A DNA stretch of 64,000 nucleotides, taken from IMG/VR virus record IMGVR_UViG_3300027733_001253, positions 62,001-126,000 of that record; one strand, written 5' to 3'. This stretch comes from a virus. The translations under genes and the position numbers were made by a program. This document shows, one piece after another, positions 46,001-53,457 of this stretch. Position 1 is the first letter of the stretch. Each line of letters starts with the position of its first letter. Under the pieces are notes generated by a model, which was not told the origin of the DNA, made no database searches, and saw nothing but the letters and a program-made list of their open reading frames with translations.

Positions 46001-49000
46001 AATAAGAATCAACCCTAGTTCCGGTGGAGCAGCAGTAGCTGGTGACATTGGTTCTACAATTGGTTTCTATATTGGAATGCCAGTTAAGTTTGTAGGTTCT
46101 ACAATTGGTACATCTCTAGTTGATAGTACAACTTACTACGTAAAATCATTGGTACAATTACCAAATGCAAATAGTACCTCTTCTTCTAATCTTGATATAG
46201 GATATAACTATGTAATTACTGTATTAGGCGACACTGATTGGAATAGTGTAGCCGATACAGTTGGTGTTACTTATGCTGTTGGTGATGTTGTTATATCAAA
46301 ATTTGTGGCTAGTGGTACAGGTACTGCTGCGTTATTGGAAGACACCGGCTTTACTATTTCTGATACAGTAGGTATTGATGGTGTACCAGGCGCAGTTTTT
46401 GTTCAGAATACAGCTACAATTGTTACAGCAGGGTTAATTTTATATGTTGGTCAATTAGTAAATCAAGCGATACTTACCATTAACTATACTGGATTAAGAA
46501 ATGCAGTTGCTACTACTAGGACAACAAATAATGTAACAGTCTTACTAACACCAACTGGGCAAAATGGTACAATTGGTTTTTATACAACAATGCCTTTATT
46601 CTTTGTGACTAATAGCGCAGGAAATAATGAAACATTTGGTAATATTGTAGAAAACAAAATATATTACGTATTGACAGTAATTGATTTAGAAACATTTACA
46701 ATGTCTGCTACCAATGAGTTACCGGTGATGTTTGAAGTTACTGCAACTTCAAGTAGCAACAATTCTATAACGTGCGAAACTACACAAGGATTAACCATAA
46801 ATGAACCTATCATATTCACAGGTACTACATTTGGTAATATAGTTGCAGGTGCAACTTACTATGTAAGAGAGAAATTTACAAATGGAACCTCTTTCTCTGT
46901 ATCAACTTCTGTAAACGGTGAAGCAGTAACACTAACTACCGCTACCGGTTCTTGTATGCTCAATAGTCAAGACCTTGCAGTACAGCTTACAGATGGATCT
47001 GGTTCAATGACATTGAATGTTAACTTGCCAGTAAGTCCTGGTCAAATTACAGGTCAACAATTTACCTTATATCAAACTTCACAACAATATAGTGGATTGT
47101 CAGGCACTATTTCTAATCTATTAACTAGAAGTATATCAGCTACTTTAGCAACCGTAAACAGAATTTGTATCTCTACTTTTAGCGGTGGACTAACTAACAT
47201 ATATAATGGGCTTAAATTTAATGTAGGGAACGACATAGGCGGATTAACTACGACCGGTGGACCATACACAGTAACAGGTACCGGCACTACCGCATTGACA
47301 GTAACAGATACTACAAGTAGTACAAATTGGTTAACTGCACCGTTGAGTTTAAATCCTAACTTAACTGATGTATTGTATGTTGGTATGCCAATATACTTTA
47401 CTGGTACATCAATAGGCGGAGTGTCATTGAATTTGGTATACTATGTGTTCTCTATAGACAGTAGTCCTCCGGCGGATACAGGTAGATTTACTATATCAGA
47501 AGATCAATTATTTGGATCAGTATATAATGTAACTACTGATAGCGGACTAATGACATTAAGTGGTGAAGGGTATATAACTGTAGGAACTAGTTTATTAAAT
47601 TCTACTCAAGCAGCAACAATTACTGATTCATCTACCCCAACGGCTGCTACTATTACAGTAGCAAATGGTTCAGCGTTCCCAAATGGAACAGCGGTTGTTC
47701 TTAGCAGTACAGGAACTCTTCCTGCGCCGTTCAATGTATATACTACTTACTATGTTGCTAATAAATCTGGAAACACATTTAATTTAGTATATGTAGTAGG
47801 TGGAACAACAATCAAAACTACTACCACTGGTTCCGGTACACACTATGTGTTAGAAACCCAAGTACAATTAGTACAAGAAGTCGTTACTGACCCTAACTTT
47901 GATGTAAGCTATATATTAGGTGGATATAGAATAGTAATTACTAGTGCAGGGCAAGGATATGCGGTTGACAATACAGTTACAATAGCAGGTTCTAGTATTG
48001 GTGGAATAAGTCCAGCAAACGATTTGACGTTGACCGCATTGACCATCGACTCAATTGGCGGAATCACATCAGCAGTATGTGTTGGTACCCCTGCAGGCGT
48101 GGTTGAACAATATTATCTTGAAGTAATATCATCAAATCAAGTTGCAGTATATTCTAATCCAGAATTGACTGCACCAGTTAGCGGACAAAATTTCTCATAT
48201 TCAGGAATAACATCTACTACTGCAACAGAAACTGTAGCAGCATCTGACAGAATTACAGTAACGAGTTCTGCTAGTTTCAATGTTAATGAACCAGTTGTAT
48301 TTACCGAAACAGTATTTGGTGGCATATCGTTAGGTCTTACATATTATATATATGATAAACCAACTTCAACTACAGTAAGAATATCTACATTACCTGCATT
48401 GTTAAGTTCATTGGTACAATTAACAGACGCAACCGGATCAATGACAATGGCTTCATCAGGTGACTATGCGTTGTTGCCGGAACCATTCTACTTTACTCCT
48501 AGTATAGTTAAATTTAACAATAGAGTATATCAATGTGTTGTTAGTAATAATGATAATGAATTTATTATTGGTAAATGGGAATTATTGTCACCTGATAATA
48601 GAAACTTAAATGCATTAGACAGAATTATAGGTTACTATCAACCTACTGTTAATATGCCAGGTAAAGACCTTGCTCAATTGGTAAATGGAATAACATATCC
48701 AAACAGTACTTATTTAGGCAATGCATTTGCACCGGCAGATGAATATACTTTAAATACAATATTAACAGATCAAACATTCTATCCAGTTGGACTTAATGGA
48801 CAGTCTATTGCAGTCAAAGATTCAACATATTTCATAGCATCAAACTCTAGTGATTATTCTTCAATTAATACAAGTACATTGTCTAATTGGACTATCAATA
48901 AGTTATCAAATACTCCAATCAATGTAACTTCTATAATATATACCGGCGGAACTTCAGGAAAATTTATTCTTTCTTCAAATAATACTGCAACACCTATATT

Positions 49001-52000
49001 AGTAAGTGATGATGGTATCAATTGGGACGCAACCGCATTATATAACTCAACTGATCCAATATTATTAGCTTCTTCTGGAGTAACATTAAATTGTGTAACA
49101 AATTCTAGTATTGCTTCAGCTACTGTAGCAGTTGGAAGTAGTATTATTACTTCAGTAACACAACCTAATGACAATGTACCTTATACATGGGATGAAACAT
49201 TTACATTTACTAATGGATTTACTAATGAATTTAATGGTGTTGCGTATGTAAGTACTGCAGGATTCACAGGCTTTATTGCAGTTGGGTTAGGACAAGCAGC
49301 ATCTAGCGGAACAGTTGCTCCTACAAACTATGGAATAATATACTCTAGTGCTGATGGATTTACATGGACGCAAGTTCCATTTACTGCTACTAGTTTTTCA
49401 TTAAACAGCATCGCGGGTAATAGTCAAACTATTGTGATAGTAGGTGACAATGGAGTTATATACACTAGTTTTAATGGTACAACATGGTTCCCACAAACTT
49501 CACCAGTAGCTACCAATTTAAATAATGTCACATGGAGTACATACTTAAGTACATTTATAGCAGTGGGTGATAACGGTGTTATACTTACTGCTCCAACAAA
49601 TGGTATTACTTGGACACAACAAACATCTAATGTTACAGAAAATCTACAGAGTAGTGTTTCTGACAATGTTTCAGGATTATTAATTGTAATAGGATATAAT
49701 AATACTATGTTACGTAGTACTAATAGTACTACTTGGACGCTTGATAATTATGTTAATACTCCTGCCCCAATCTATAATGTGCAGGGTGATTCATTTACTG
49801 AAGGGTACGGTCCTGAAGAATTAGTTGCAGGAGTAGTTTCTGATAACATTACTATGATTGTAAATACTAGACCGGGAACAAACTGGGATCAAACAATATA
49901 TCAAAATATTGGTTATAATGTAGTATCATTAGAAATAGCACCAACGTCAGGCACACAGACTCAATATAGCTTTATTAATGCAGTAAATGTTCCAATTCAA
50001 ATTAGTGTGTTTATGATAGATTATACCACTGAACTAAGTACCACAATGATATTAGGTTCTGATTATACAATAGATTGGATAAACAAGATTGTAATTCTAT
50101 CTAATCCTATAACGTATGTATCATCTACTATACATGATAATTTGAGAATAGATGTTTATGAAGTAGGTAATGGAGATCAATTAGTAAAATCAAATACTGA
50201 AGCTGATCCTATTAAGTATAACGAAGTTACCGGGTTTAGTGAAATAGATGTAAATGCAAATTATAGTGCAGGTATCTATCAAGGTTCTGGTTTAATAAAA
50301 CCAACAACTTCTCCCGTCACCGCGTATGCGTTATCAACAAACGGAATTAATAATACTATACAGTGTGATAGTGTAGATGATTTTGTTCTAAACGGTGCTA
50401 TAACTTTTAGTGGGGCTGTGTTTGGAAATATAGTTGAAGATCAAACGTACTATGTAAAATCTATTGGCTATACAACTAATAGAATTACAATATCAGATAC
50501 TTATAATTCATCTACTGGTACAGCCGGAACAATATTCTTCTTATCTACTGCATCTGGGCTTATGGATGCTATTATACAAACTGGATTAGGAGCAGCATGG
50601 AGTCCACCAGCAGTATATCATAATGGTAATTTATTAGTATTAGGTTATACTGCTACTGTATTAAGAACCAAATCTTCAACTAATACCATAACAACAATTA
50701 CTACAAGCGGACTAATTGTAAATACTCCTATAGTTTTTAGTGAGACAATATTTGGTGGAATTGTTCATCATCAAACATATTATATTAAATCAATATATGA
50801 TTCTAATGAATTTACTATTTCTGAAACTGTTAGTGGACCTGTATTCCAATTAACAAATGCAACAGGCAGCGCAGAGTTTATATCAAATGATTATTCAATT
50901 GGAATTTCTACCAATGGTATTACTGCTGCAATAATTTTTGCAGCTAATTATGATAATACAGTAGATTACTTAGTATACTCATTCTTGGGGCAGACAGTTC
51001 CTACACAATATGGGTATACTTTACCACAAACACAATTATTCATTGGTGACGGTTCTACTGATTCTTTCGCATTAGATTATTTTGTAGGGGAAGATAACCC
51101 AACTAACGCTATTGTAGAAATCAACGGACTAAGACAATCATTGTCAACATATACTATTAGTGCAGATAATGATTCGATATTGTTTGATACTCCACCCAAT
51201 GTCAATGACAATATATCTGTTACGTCATATAATTTAACAGAACGTCAATATTTTAGTACTTCTGAACTTACATCAAGCTATACCGTAGCTCCTATAATAA
51301 ATGTTAATAACGTCATAACCCCTACTACAGCTATTATTGGTATTACTAGTACACAAGCCGGGTCAGCTACGGTTGTCAATGCAGGTTCATTTACTACAAC
51401 TAAACAATATATAATTGTCTCATTAGGTACTACTACAAATTGGAATACTGTAGCAGGAACAACCGGAGTAACATATGCAGTAGGTAGCTTGTTTACCGCT
51501 GCTACTGTGGGGTCTGGTAATGGTACAGCAAAATTAGCAAATTCATTAATAAGTACGGCAGATCCTTCACTTAATTTAACTGTTGGACAATCTATACAAT
51601 TTAAAACTGCTAATATAAATGCTGGATCATTTATATCAAGTACCCAATATTGCATAACTAGTTTAGGTAATACAGATTGGCAATCAATTGCATCTAGCTA
51701 CAATTGGTTATCAGGATATCCAGTAGTTGGAGGCATATTTACCGCTAACGCAATAGGTTCAGGTAGTGGAACTGCTGTGCTAACTACAATAAATGGCATC
51801 AGTACTATTGGAACTAACTATACCGTTAGTGCAATAACAACTAATCCTAATGCGGCATATGCTTTCACAATACAAGACGAATTAAGTGCGTCACCTACAG
51901 TTACGACCGGGGCAGTCGCTACTGTTTTAACAGGTTATGCAGGTGGCTTTAGTGCAGTAACAGTGACTACTAGCATAACACCAAACTTTATATTAAATTC

Positions 52001-53444
52001 GTTAGTTCGTATTGATGGAGTAATTGGGTCAGTGCAATTAAACAATAATCTATATTATGTTAGGCCAATGTCAACTACACAATATGAATTGTATACAGAA
52101 CCATATAATCCGGCATTATATGCAGTTAATTATCCAGTAACTACAATCTCTACATATGTTAGTGGAGGTTACATTTGGATAGATGGAGTATTTACAATAC
52201 ACGATACAGTCGCAACTGCAACTGATGATAATGGAAATAGAATAACAGTAGCTAGTACTGACATTTTGATATCAAATACACCTGTATACTTTACTAAATA
52301 CCCAGCACCATCGGAGACAAATATCTTAGGTAATATTTTAGCCAAACACAAATATTATATATTTGCAGTTAGACCTGAAATATCAGCTGGCAATTTCATT
52401 ATAGGTAATGAATATGAAATTACAAGTTTAGGTACAACTAATTGGAATGCTATTGGATATGTTGGTACTCCTGTAACTCTTGGCACGTTTGTCGCTACAG
52501 GCACCGGCACAGGTACAGGAACTGCTAATGGATTGCAAGAATTTACTATTAGCGAAACTCCATTCCCGTACCAAGAAGAAGTTCAGTTAGTAGATGCTTC
52601 TGGTTCTATTTACGTAACTCAATATGAACAAGTTAATGTAGATAGATTGTGGGTAACTATCAATGGATATAGAGTACCATCAAGTTCATTAAGATTAAAT
52701 TCATACAATAATTTAAGTATTCTATCAAATATACAAACTAGTGATGAAGTTATTATTACAAGTATGATGCCAACTGCATCACCCAATGAAGAAACATATT
52801 TATTAAATGTATCTCAGCAGGGAGATGCATCAGTTTACCGCGCTAATCATCAAACTAGAACTTGGTTAGTATCTCCGTTAGAAATCTTGCAAGACATAAT
52901 TTACTTAAATGATGTTACTAGAGTGACAGATTCCATAATTCAAACTGTAACTGCTCCTGCGTTAGTTGATGGAACATTTAACATTGGTTTAATTTCTAAT
53001 AAGAATGTTATATGTCATATTCAAGTATATAACAATACTACTGGGTTGTTCTTAGGTGGTGCTAACTTTGCAATAGTCATAGAAGATACTGCCCCGATAT
53101 TACAAATTCAACCAATTGGAGTTTCAGTGGGAGATTCATTAACTATTACTACTGTTGAAGGTAGATTGTTGTATATCAACGGGGAACAAATTGGATTTAA
53201 TGAGTGTGATTTAGTTGCAAATACAGTCTCTCAATTGACTAGGGGAGCAAACGGAACCGGAATGCAAGCATACATTCCGGTATATTCTGAAGCGTTTGGC
53301 TTGATTCCTAATAACAGAATGTCAGATGTATTGTATTCCGCTACATGGAATCCAATCCCGGGAATCTATAATACAGAAGATGGAGACCCATTGCAGATTG
53401 CGTACACCCAAGGTGCAAATTTCTTAAGAACGGATATAACTTAA
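34065..53444 (+). CDS. Giant modular baseplate/tail protein (6459 aa), gp7-position
   Basis: A single 19.4-kb frame. The N-terminus (MATRIRTLDFLPEIFKTTTN, then DPGVVFLKENDTTAKDFISY and TDLDKIINYNQYYWLPTGPE) resembles the large wedge protein after gp6 in marine T4-like phages, the gp7 position. Later regions are: module A, about ten beta repeats ('..INxPVxFxxTxFGxIxxGxTYYV ... FTIS ... LTxATGSM'); module B, four copies ('Y.ITSLGTTNWN ... VG..F.A...GSGTGTA'); an FG-GAP/propeller-like region (about residues 2340-2985, 'FGSAVAYTDTLG', 'YGDTVVVGTPYKD'); and five Ycf48/BNR-like blades (about 4980-5220, 'GVIYTSFNGTTW'). Two 'LTRGxNGT' modules lie near residues 3650-3695 and 6365-6410. It is six times T4 gp7. 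It probably builds the wedge periphery and carries adhesive domains. Confidence 0.75.
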   Translation: MATRIRTLDFLPEIFKTTTNAQFLAATLDQLVAQPNIERIEGYIGSKFGYGVNANDYYVTEPTKTRTDYQLDPGVVFLKENDTTAKDFISYPGIIDALTLRGGITYDNSRLFSSQFYSWDSFTDLDKIINYNQYYWLPTGPERVTVQPSAVYTQATYVVASEPADYVITSESLADAEANPTLTLIRGGTYTFVVNQNTNFWIQGAPGVTGYSPTQTNLQTRDVYGVTNNGISDGTITFNVPQKNALADYIFSGDNTVGVVSTLPYSQVNGAYVNDIGGIDGITSLDGLTLMFYNTGENDLGTETNFYQITLTGATNNPVISLTLGDAIPNEQQIIALYGTQWINRLFYRNNLGYIQLEPYNSPILDTLYYQDDTISTRVGIIKLVENNSTSQINVITDILGKKQYTSPNGVVFTNGLKVIFQGNIFPNTYNNTEYYVEGVGTNIELLTVTNLVSPGLFASGEYTPWDTTAWDVGNYDSSLYVPINPDYITIARNSVNRNAWSRSNRWFHIDVINATAAYNNTPALITEYTTDSNKAKRPIIEFYPNLKLFDSGSVGKSPVDFFDTRTTDAFTYVAGQSGYYPDVAGWTTYDAIIAPVSGPITSITATTTYAVTNQILLSSTATLHVNDTISFGGTVFGGIISGTTYYITDIASNLITVSTLKGGESVILTTASGTMTTSIYPYSTTITVPTTGVSGLFEVNQYITDTIGVLPSITLVSDVSVVGSNTIITVTWYSQSIIDGTSIASVVTADTPLDNYALFDGARVVFSVDTTANIRNKIYIARFSTTTPYGVPVITLFEAEDGLVLPDEQTAVYRGYNNIGKDFYFDGNNWYAGQQKTTVNQPPKFDIFDENGISFSDPLVYTSTSFTGSTLFRYGIGSGTDDIYLGFPIRYSSIDNIGDVSFDVSLNLDTFNYVNGTTAITQKVNTGYVYNYTDRINYVRSLGWQTAVSPSVQYQIFEFDWTIVAPVYTFTCDVSPMSSTKTNWPTVQVYINNRYIPNTDYTVTTTNTTTTVNIPLNFDAVETVIQILVLSDQVSNTAYYQIPDNLNNNPFNEDITTANIGDIRGQYQSIFFNNPNTTGEVFGANNYRDLGNLVPWGNRIIQNSASLVLPGVFLRNQTHDVIDALLYNSRQYITFKNLLIDTINNSSYSTMLTPAQMLDNAIIQMNAARNNEQPFFWSDMIPAKAPYVTNTYSFANSLDTSIYPLSQIYNFTTANYNGVLVYLTRNEKQTQLIKGIDYTISIDSPTLTVTTDLQPNDKITVNEYNQTYGSYAPNTPTKLGLYPATVPAVVLDTAYNPETYFIVGHDGSFTKLYGNYNPGTGKLVDFRDQVLLEYETRVYNNLKLSETVPAGSYEGVIIPGFFRETGYTYDEFLQIYSESFLNWVGQNRIDYKTQFYNKNNQFSYNYVDSGNKINRQPIEQGYFRGLYLYYYDTSTPDQTPWEMLGIANKPTWWETRYGAAPYTSDNLVLWEDLAEGLVWNNGNSYIKPNYARPDLLKIIPVDSNGNLVSPLISIVGAYDENAFQRDWVVGDVGPAEFSYRRSSTWPFDLMRILAVTKPADFFNLGVDVDNYKYNAEFNQFLVNNINHLIISDIPIYGSGTPATSYINWIVDYEKQVGVDATTNITTLLNNLDVRLVYRLAGFSDKNLLKFYVEKSSANSNNSSLLIPDESYQVLLYENQPFDRIVYSGVIVQVTDRGYKVFGNSQTNAYFKVLAPKPNPAVETITVDNLTVRVATDFYDRTVTVPYGTEFYTVQQVSQFLVSYGEYLIQKGVVFDEIENGIPINWNQMIAEFLYWAQTGWAVGSITSINPAAKILSINKESSIVQPLTLQQFNFILNQNLYPISGTDMSVVRDGTAFTVTALNDGDTISYGQFNISNIEHGIVFNNLTLFNDVIYNLVTGLRQNRITVRGTKTAEWNGTVDAYGFILNQDNIQEWTREVKYTQGSIVKYKNRYWTAITIVQAKETFDEQEWLQTDYDQIQKGLLPNSQTRSYESTLYYDVNRANLENDADLLSFSLIGYRPRDYMALADLTDITQVNVYKNMIKDKGTLNAASAFKGATLAQGGIDYELYENWAIKSGEFGGVLNNNFIQFKLNQTELTGNPSIVGLTNGIAINGVQQQVPIYSVFNYGRPITDVDILPTIANTYPSELYPTAGYVNYDDVKMASYYYSGLSTAQNSVGTTIPITEFYVRDYAWLANYLSDWKVYTPASLGSVIAAQNNLNGTVTIRFNQAHNLTVYQVFAIVNFDVAIDNYYIVAAVVDTNRVIINLSLDPNITSLTGQGVGFRMQNQRVATAPEIINLPLLDNEFNKLKVWVDTNNDGSWAVYRKSLNYQYTNEITELSSNNFGSAVAYTDTLGYLIGDSGAGTVNRYRYYSDSNSYSSIQTLTHGASFGSNITYIDDLFVISEPTGSPNVYIYQLINTTLSNTLDLYQTIAAPVGVTTWGTSTALSGDQIWLYISDIDNNYVYVYRKSALTDLYEYSTRITVAGLVSGDTFGYSIATDYYGDTVVVGTPYKDYDVNTANYGYTYVFSRTVQNTISRTSNQPFIPIVIPLAWTPTTVSQTATATDSTTDRITVSSSAGFSVNDPVVFSGTLISAGAIAADTVYYVYDKPTSTTFRIALTRDATAPIDLITASGSMTVTVQTTPLFVSVNGTSLDDNTYAVTGSSLYVYSSQSPTINAGDLINISGSNFVLTQTLTNEETPRVGVEFGTSVDVNRYANEILIGAPYELSDKNYEGAVHRYTNAGEKYGMIVGDTTCTITAPRNILINGFNVILPIGDATSAATSINIVSIPNVYATTLNGKLVISLVDTTIGTAGNKLSLSVVDNATLSEIGITIYTQTQKIMCPHLDGRTQFGTVVKFDKSYSGSFIASAPVGARYTSTTFDFTDDELDNDTVFDNNATQWIDVFTNAGAVYMFDYLSAYNENIDNPGNFVYAQSTNSKDLDYGTQPYYGTALDFNSNHVTIGTPNFVPNTGYNGQVITYVSQSSTPDWAVYRSSAPVVDVNGIFNIQLFSALTNNTLENLDYIDPLQGKLLGAVAENIDITSNNDPAGYNSPADTQGGIVWSSDKVGQLWFDTSNTRFMNYHQNDVSYNSQWWGRVFPGSDVAVYSWISSNVPPSQYTGPGVPYNIDNYSVGGVINAEGLIAPIYYFWARNTNIIFEKLGKTLSDTVLEYYIIQPQATGITYFAPLLPSVYALYNAFAYINANDTVLNIGYATGSNNDVPHNQYSLIRANYADDFLSGTPGSGAGYQYRGAVGIDQPIGLYNRMLDSMCGVDNAGGVVPDPLLPKAVQTGVLSRPRQGFFYDRFGALKNYLQYANTVLAQFPIAEIRNPVFLTETGEAFDTTQYWYYINWWATGYNDATKASIQVPLYADLSTLEVAAGTIVKVISNGSGNGETYIYGADGLWTRIGLDNGTIEFSSVLWDYPSARLGFGDNFFDTTPFDSYPSTETRYIVRALNEEIYTNELLIFRNKSLILLFEYIQSETIESQNYLTWLNKTSFLDVSHTIRELVPIEVFRSDNQLFLEGYLNEVKPYHVVIKEFLFKYTRTDVFEGDITDFDLPAQWNANIGEFVSPQLVYNGGDSVYQYPPTSSIWDSNAYTEWYNNYGLSIGVFVDETQSYIGQKDFQISVLDSYLSLNTSYCYVGNVNGFPINGTITIGEEQIGYSGKDLLNNQLTGLTRGMNGTTITQHLPGEYIFMDLPPVIILNTGRNYINPPQITAYVDTTIYPEPRVPAQLQAIMSLGTVIGVEVINPGSGYAVLPNIVIDPAYILSIDSSQVNVLDNTININTAYDLQTGDVIVYSVGSNSTTIEGLIEGQQYYVNLLEITPSPVFALYTMYQEAIQDHNRVVFGNSGTGTQNFSIGAIGYCILNSMPIRENVITLRFDRTTYTSQVIDWAPGGLYGSFYAGDLHNSNQISSSSIKLYEEYPSIDSILASAAGATFEILDAENQQTLTWSSRTRNTVQTYGSSYSTVAYQNAIRINPSSGGAAVAGDIGSTIGFYIGMPVKFVGSTIGTSLVDSTTYYVKSLVQLPNANSTSSSNLDIGYNYVITVLGDTDWNSVADTVGVTYAVGDVVISKFVASGTGTAALLEDTGFTISDTVGIDGVPGAVFVQNTATIVTAGLILYVGQLVNQAILTINYTGLRNAVATTRTTNNVTVLLTPTGQNGTIGFYTTMPLFFVTNSAGNNETFGNIVENKIYYVLTVIDLETFTMSATNELPVMFEVTATSSSNNSITCETTQGLTINEPIIFTGTTFGNIVAGATYYVREKFTNGTSFSVSTSVNGEAVTLTTATGSCMLNSQDLAVQLTDGSGSMTLNVNLPVSPGQITGQQFTLYQTSQQYSGLSGTISNLLTRSISATLATVNRICISTFSGGLTNIYNGLKFNVGNDIGGLTTTGGPYTVTGTGTTALTVTDTTSSTNWLTAPLSLNPNLTDVLYVGMPIYFTGTSIGGVSLNLVYYVFSIDSSPPADTGRFTISEDQLFGSVYNVTTDSGLMTLSGEGYITVGTSLLNSTQAATITDSSTPTAATITVANGSAFPNGTAVVLSSTGTLPAPFNVYTTYYVANKSGNTFNLVYVVGGTTIKTTTTGSGTHYVLETQVQLVQEVVTDPNFDVSYILGGYRIVITSAGQGYAVDNTVTIAGSSIGGISPANDLTLTALTIDSIGGITSAVCVGTPAGVVEQYYLEVISSNQVAVYSNPELTAPVSGQNFSYSGITSTTATETVAASDRITVTSSASFNVNEPVVFTETVFGGISLGLTYYIYDKPTSTTVRISTLPALLSSLVQLTDATGSMTMASSGDYALLPEPFYFTPSIVKFNNRVYQCVVSNNDNEFIIGKWELLSPDNRNLNALDRIIGYYQPTVNMPGKDLAQLVNGITYPNSTYLGNAFAPADEYTLNTILTDQTFYPVGLNGQSIAVKDSTYFIASNSSDYSSINTSTLSNWTINKLSNTPINVTSIIYTGGTSGKFILSSNNTATPILVSDDGINWDATALYNSTDPILLASSGVTLNCVTNSSIASATVAVGSSIITSVTQPNDNVPYTWDETFTFTNGFTNEFNGVAYVSTAGFTGFIAVGLGQAASSGTVAPTNYGIIYSSADGFTWTQVPFTATSFSLNSIAGNSQTIVIVGDNGVIYTSFNGTTWFPQTSPVATNLNNVTWSTYLSTFIAVGDNGVILTAPTNGITWTQQTSNVTENLQSSVSDNVSGLLIVIGYNNTMLRSTNSTTWTLDNYVNTPAPIYNVQGDSFTEGYGPEELVAGVVSDNITMIVNTRPGTNWDQTIYQNIGYNVVSLEIAPTSGTQTQYSFINAVNVPIQISVFMIDYTTELSTTMILGSDYTIDWINKIVILSNPITYVSSTIHDNLRIDVYEVGNGDQLVKSNTEADPIKYNEVTGFSEIDVNANYSAGIYQGSGLIKPTTSPVTAYALSTNGINNTIQCDSVDDFVLNGAITFSGAVFGNIVEDQTYYVKSIGYTTNRITISDTYNSSTGTAGTIFFLSTASGLMDAIIQTGLGAAWSPPAVYHNGNLLVLGYTATVLRTKSSTNTITTITTSGLIVNTPIVFSETIFGGIVHHQTYYIKSIYDSNEFTISETVSGPVFQLTNATGSAEFISNDYSIGISTNGITAAIIFAANYDNTVDYLVYSFLGQTVPTQYGYTLPQTQLFIGDGSTDSFALDYFVGEDNPTNAIVEINGLRQSLSTYTISADNDSILFDTPPNVNDNISVTSYNLTERQYFSTSELTSSYTVAPIINVNNVITPTTAIIGITSTQAGSATVVNAGSFTTTKQYIIVSLGTTTNWNTVAGTTGVTYAVGSLFTAATVGSGNGTAKLANSLISTADPSLNLTVGQSIQFKTANINAGSFISSTQYCITSLGNTDWQSIASSYNWLSGYPVVGGIFTANAIGSGSGTAVLTTINGISTIGTNYTVSAITTNPNAAYAFTIQDELSASPTVTTGAVATVLTGYAGGFSAVTVTTSITPNFILNSLVRIDGVIGSVQLNNNLYYVRPMSTTQYELYTEPYNPALYAVNYPVTTISTYVSGGYIWIDGVFTIHDTVATATDDNGNRITVASTDILISNTPVYFTKYPAPSETNILGNILAKHKYYIFAVRPEISAGNFIIGNEYEITSLGTTNWNAIGYVGTPVTLGTFVATGTGTGTGTANGLQEFTISETPFPYQEEVQLVDASGSIYVTQYEQVNVDRLWVTINGYRVPSSSLRLNSYNNLSILSNIQTSDEVIITSMMPTASPNEETYLLNVSQQGDASVYRANHQTRTWLVSPLEILQDIIYLNDVTRVTDSIIQTVTAPALVDGTFNIGLISNKNVICHIQVYNNTTGLFLGGANFAIVIEDTAPILQIQPIGVSVGDSLTITTVEGRLLYINGEQIGFNECDLVANTVSQLTRGANGTGMQAYIPVYSEAFGLIPNNRMSDVLYSATWNPIPGIYNTEDGDPLQIAYTQGANFLRTDIT
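35880..36110 (+). repeat. Module A, first copy, in the giant gene
   Basis: LLSSTATLHVNDTISFGGTV, FGGIISGTTYYITDI, ITVST, then LTTASGTMTT. Further clear copies lie near 41740-41995, 46735-46975, 48205-48455, 50325-50575 and 50665-50885. Diverged or interrupted copies lie near 46030-46400, 47330-47570, 47615-47855 and 52205-52610. Boundaries are approximate. Confidence 0.7.
52380..52535 (+). repeat. Module B nested inside module A in the giant gene
   Basis: SAGNFIIGNEYEITSLGTTN followed by WNAIGYVGTPVTLGTFVA and GTGTGTGTA. Sister copies lie near 46195-46335, 51385-51540 and 51615-51795. The copy here and the one at 46195 interrupt module A at the same point, between its 'YYxxxV' and 'FTIS' strands. 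Confidence 0.65.
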
Positions 53445-53445
53445 A

Positions 53446-53455
53446 GATAAATAAT
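53446..53455 (+). promoter_or_regulatory. T4-type late promoter motif after the giant gene (GATAAATAAT)
   Basis: Overlaps the end of the giant gene and ends 2 bases before the ATG at 53458. Transcription would begin at or just inside that start codon, so it may serve the next gene (53613). Confidence 0.4.
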
Positions 53456-53457
53456 AT

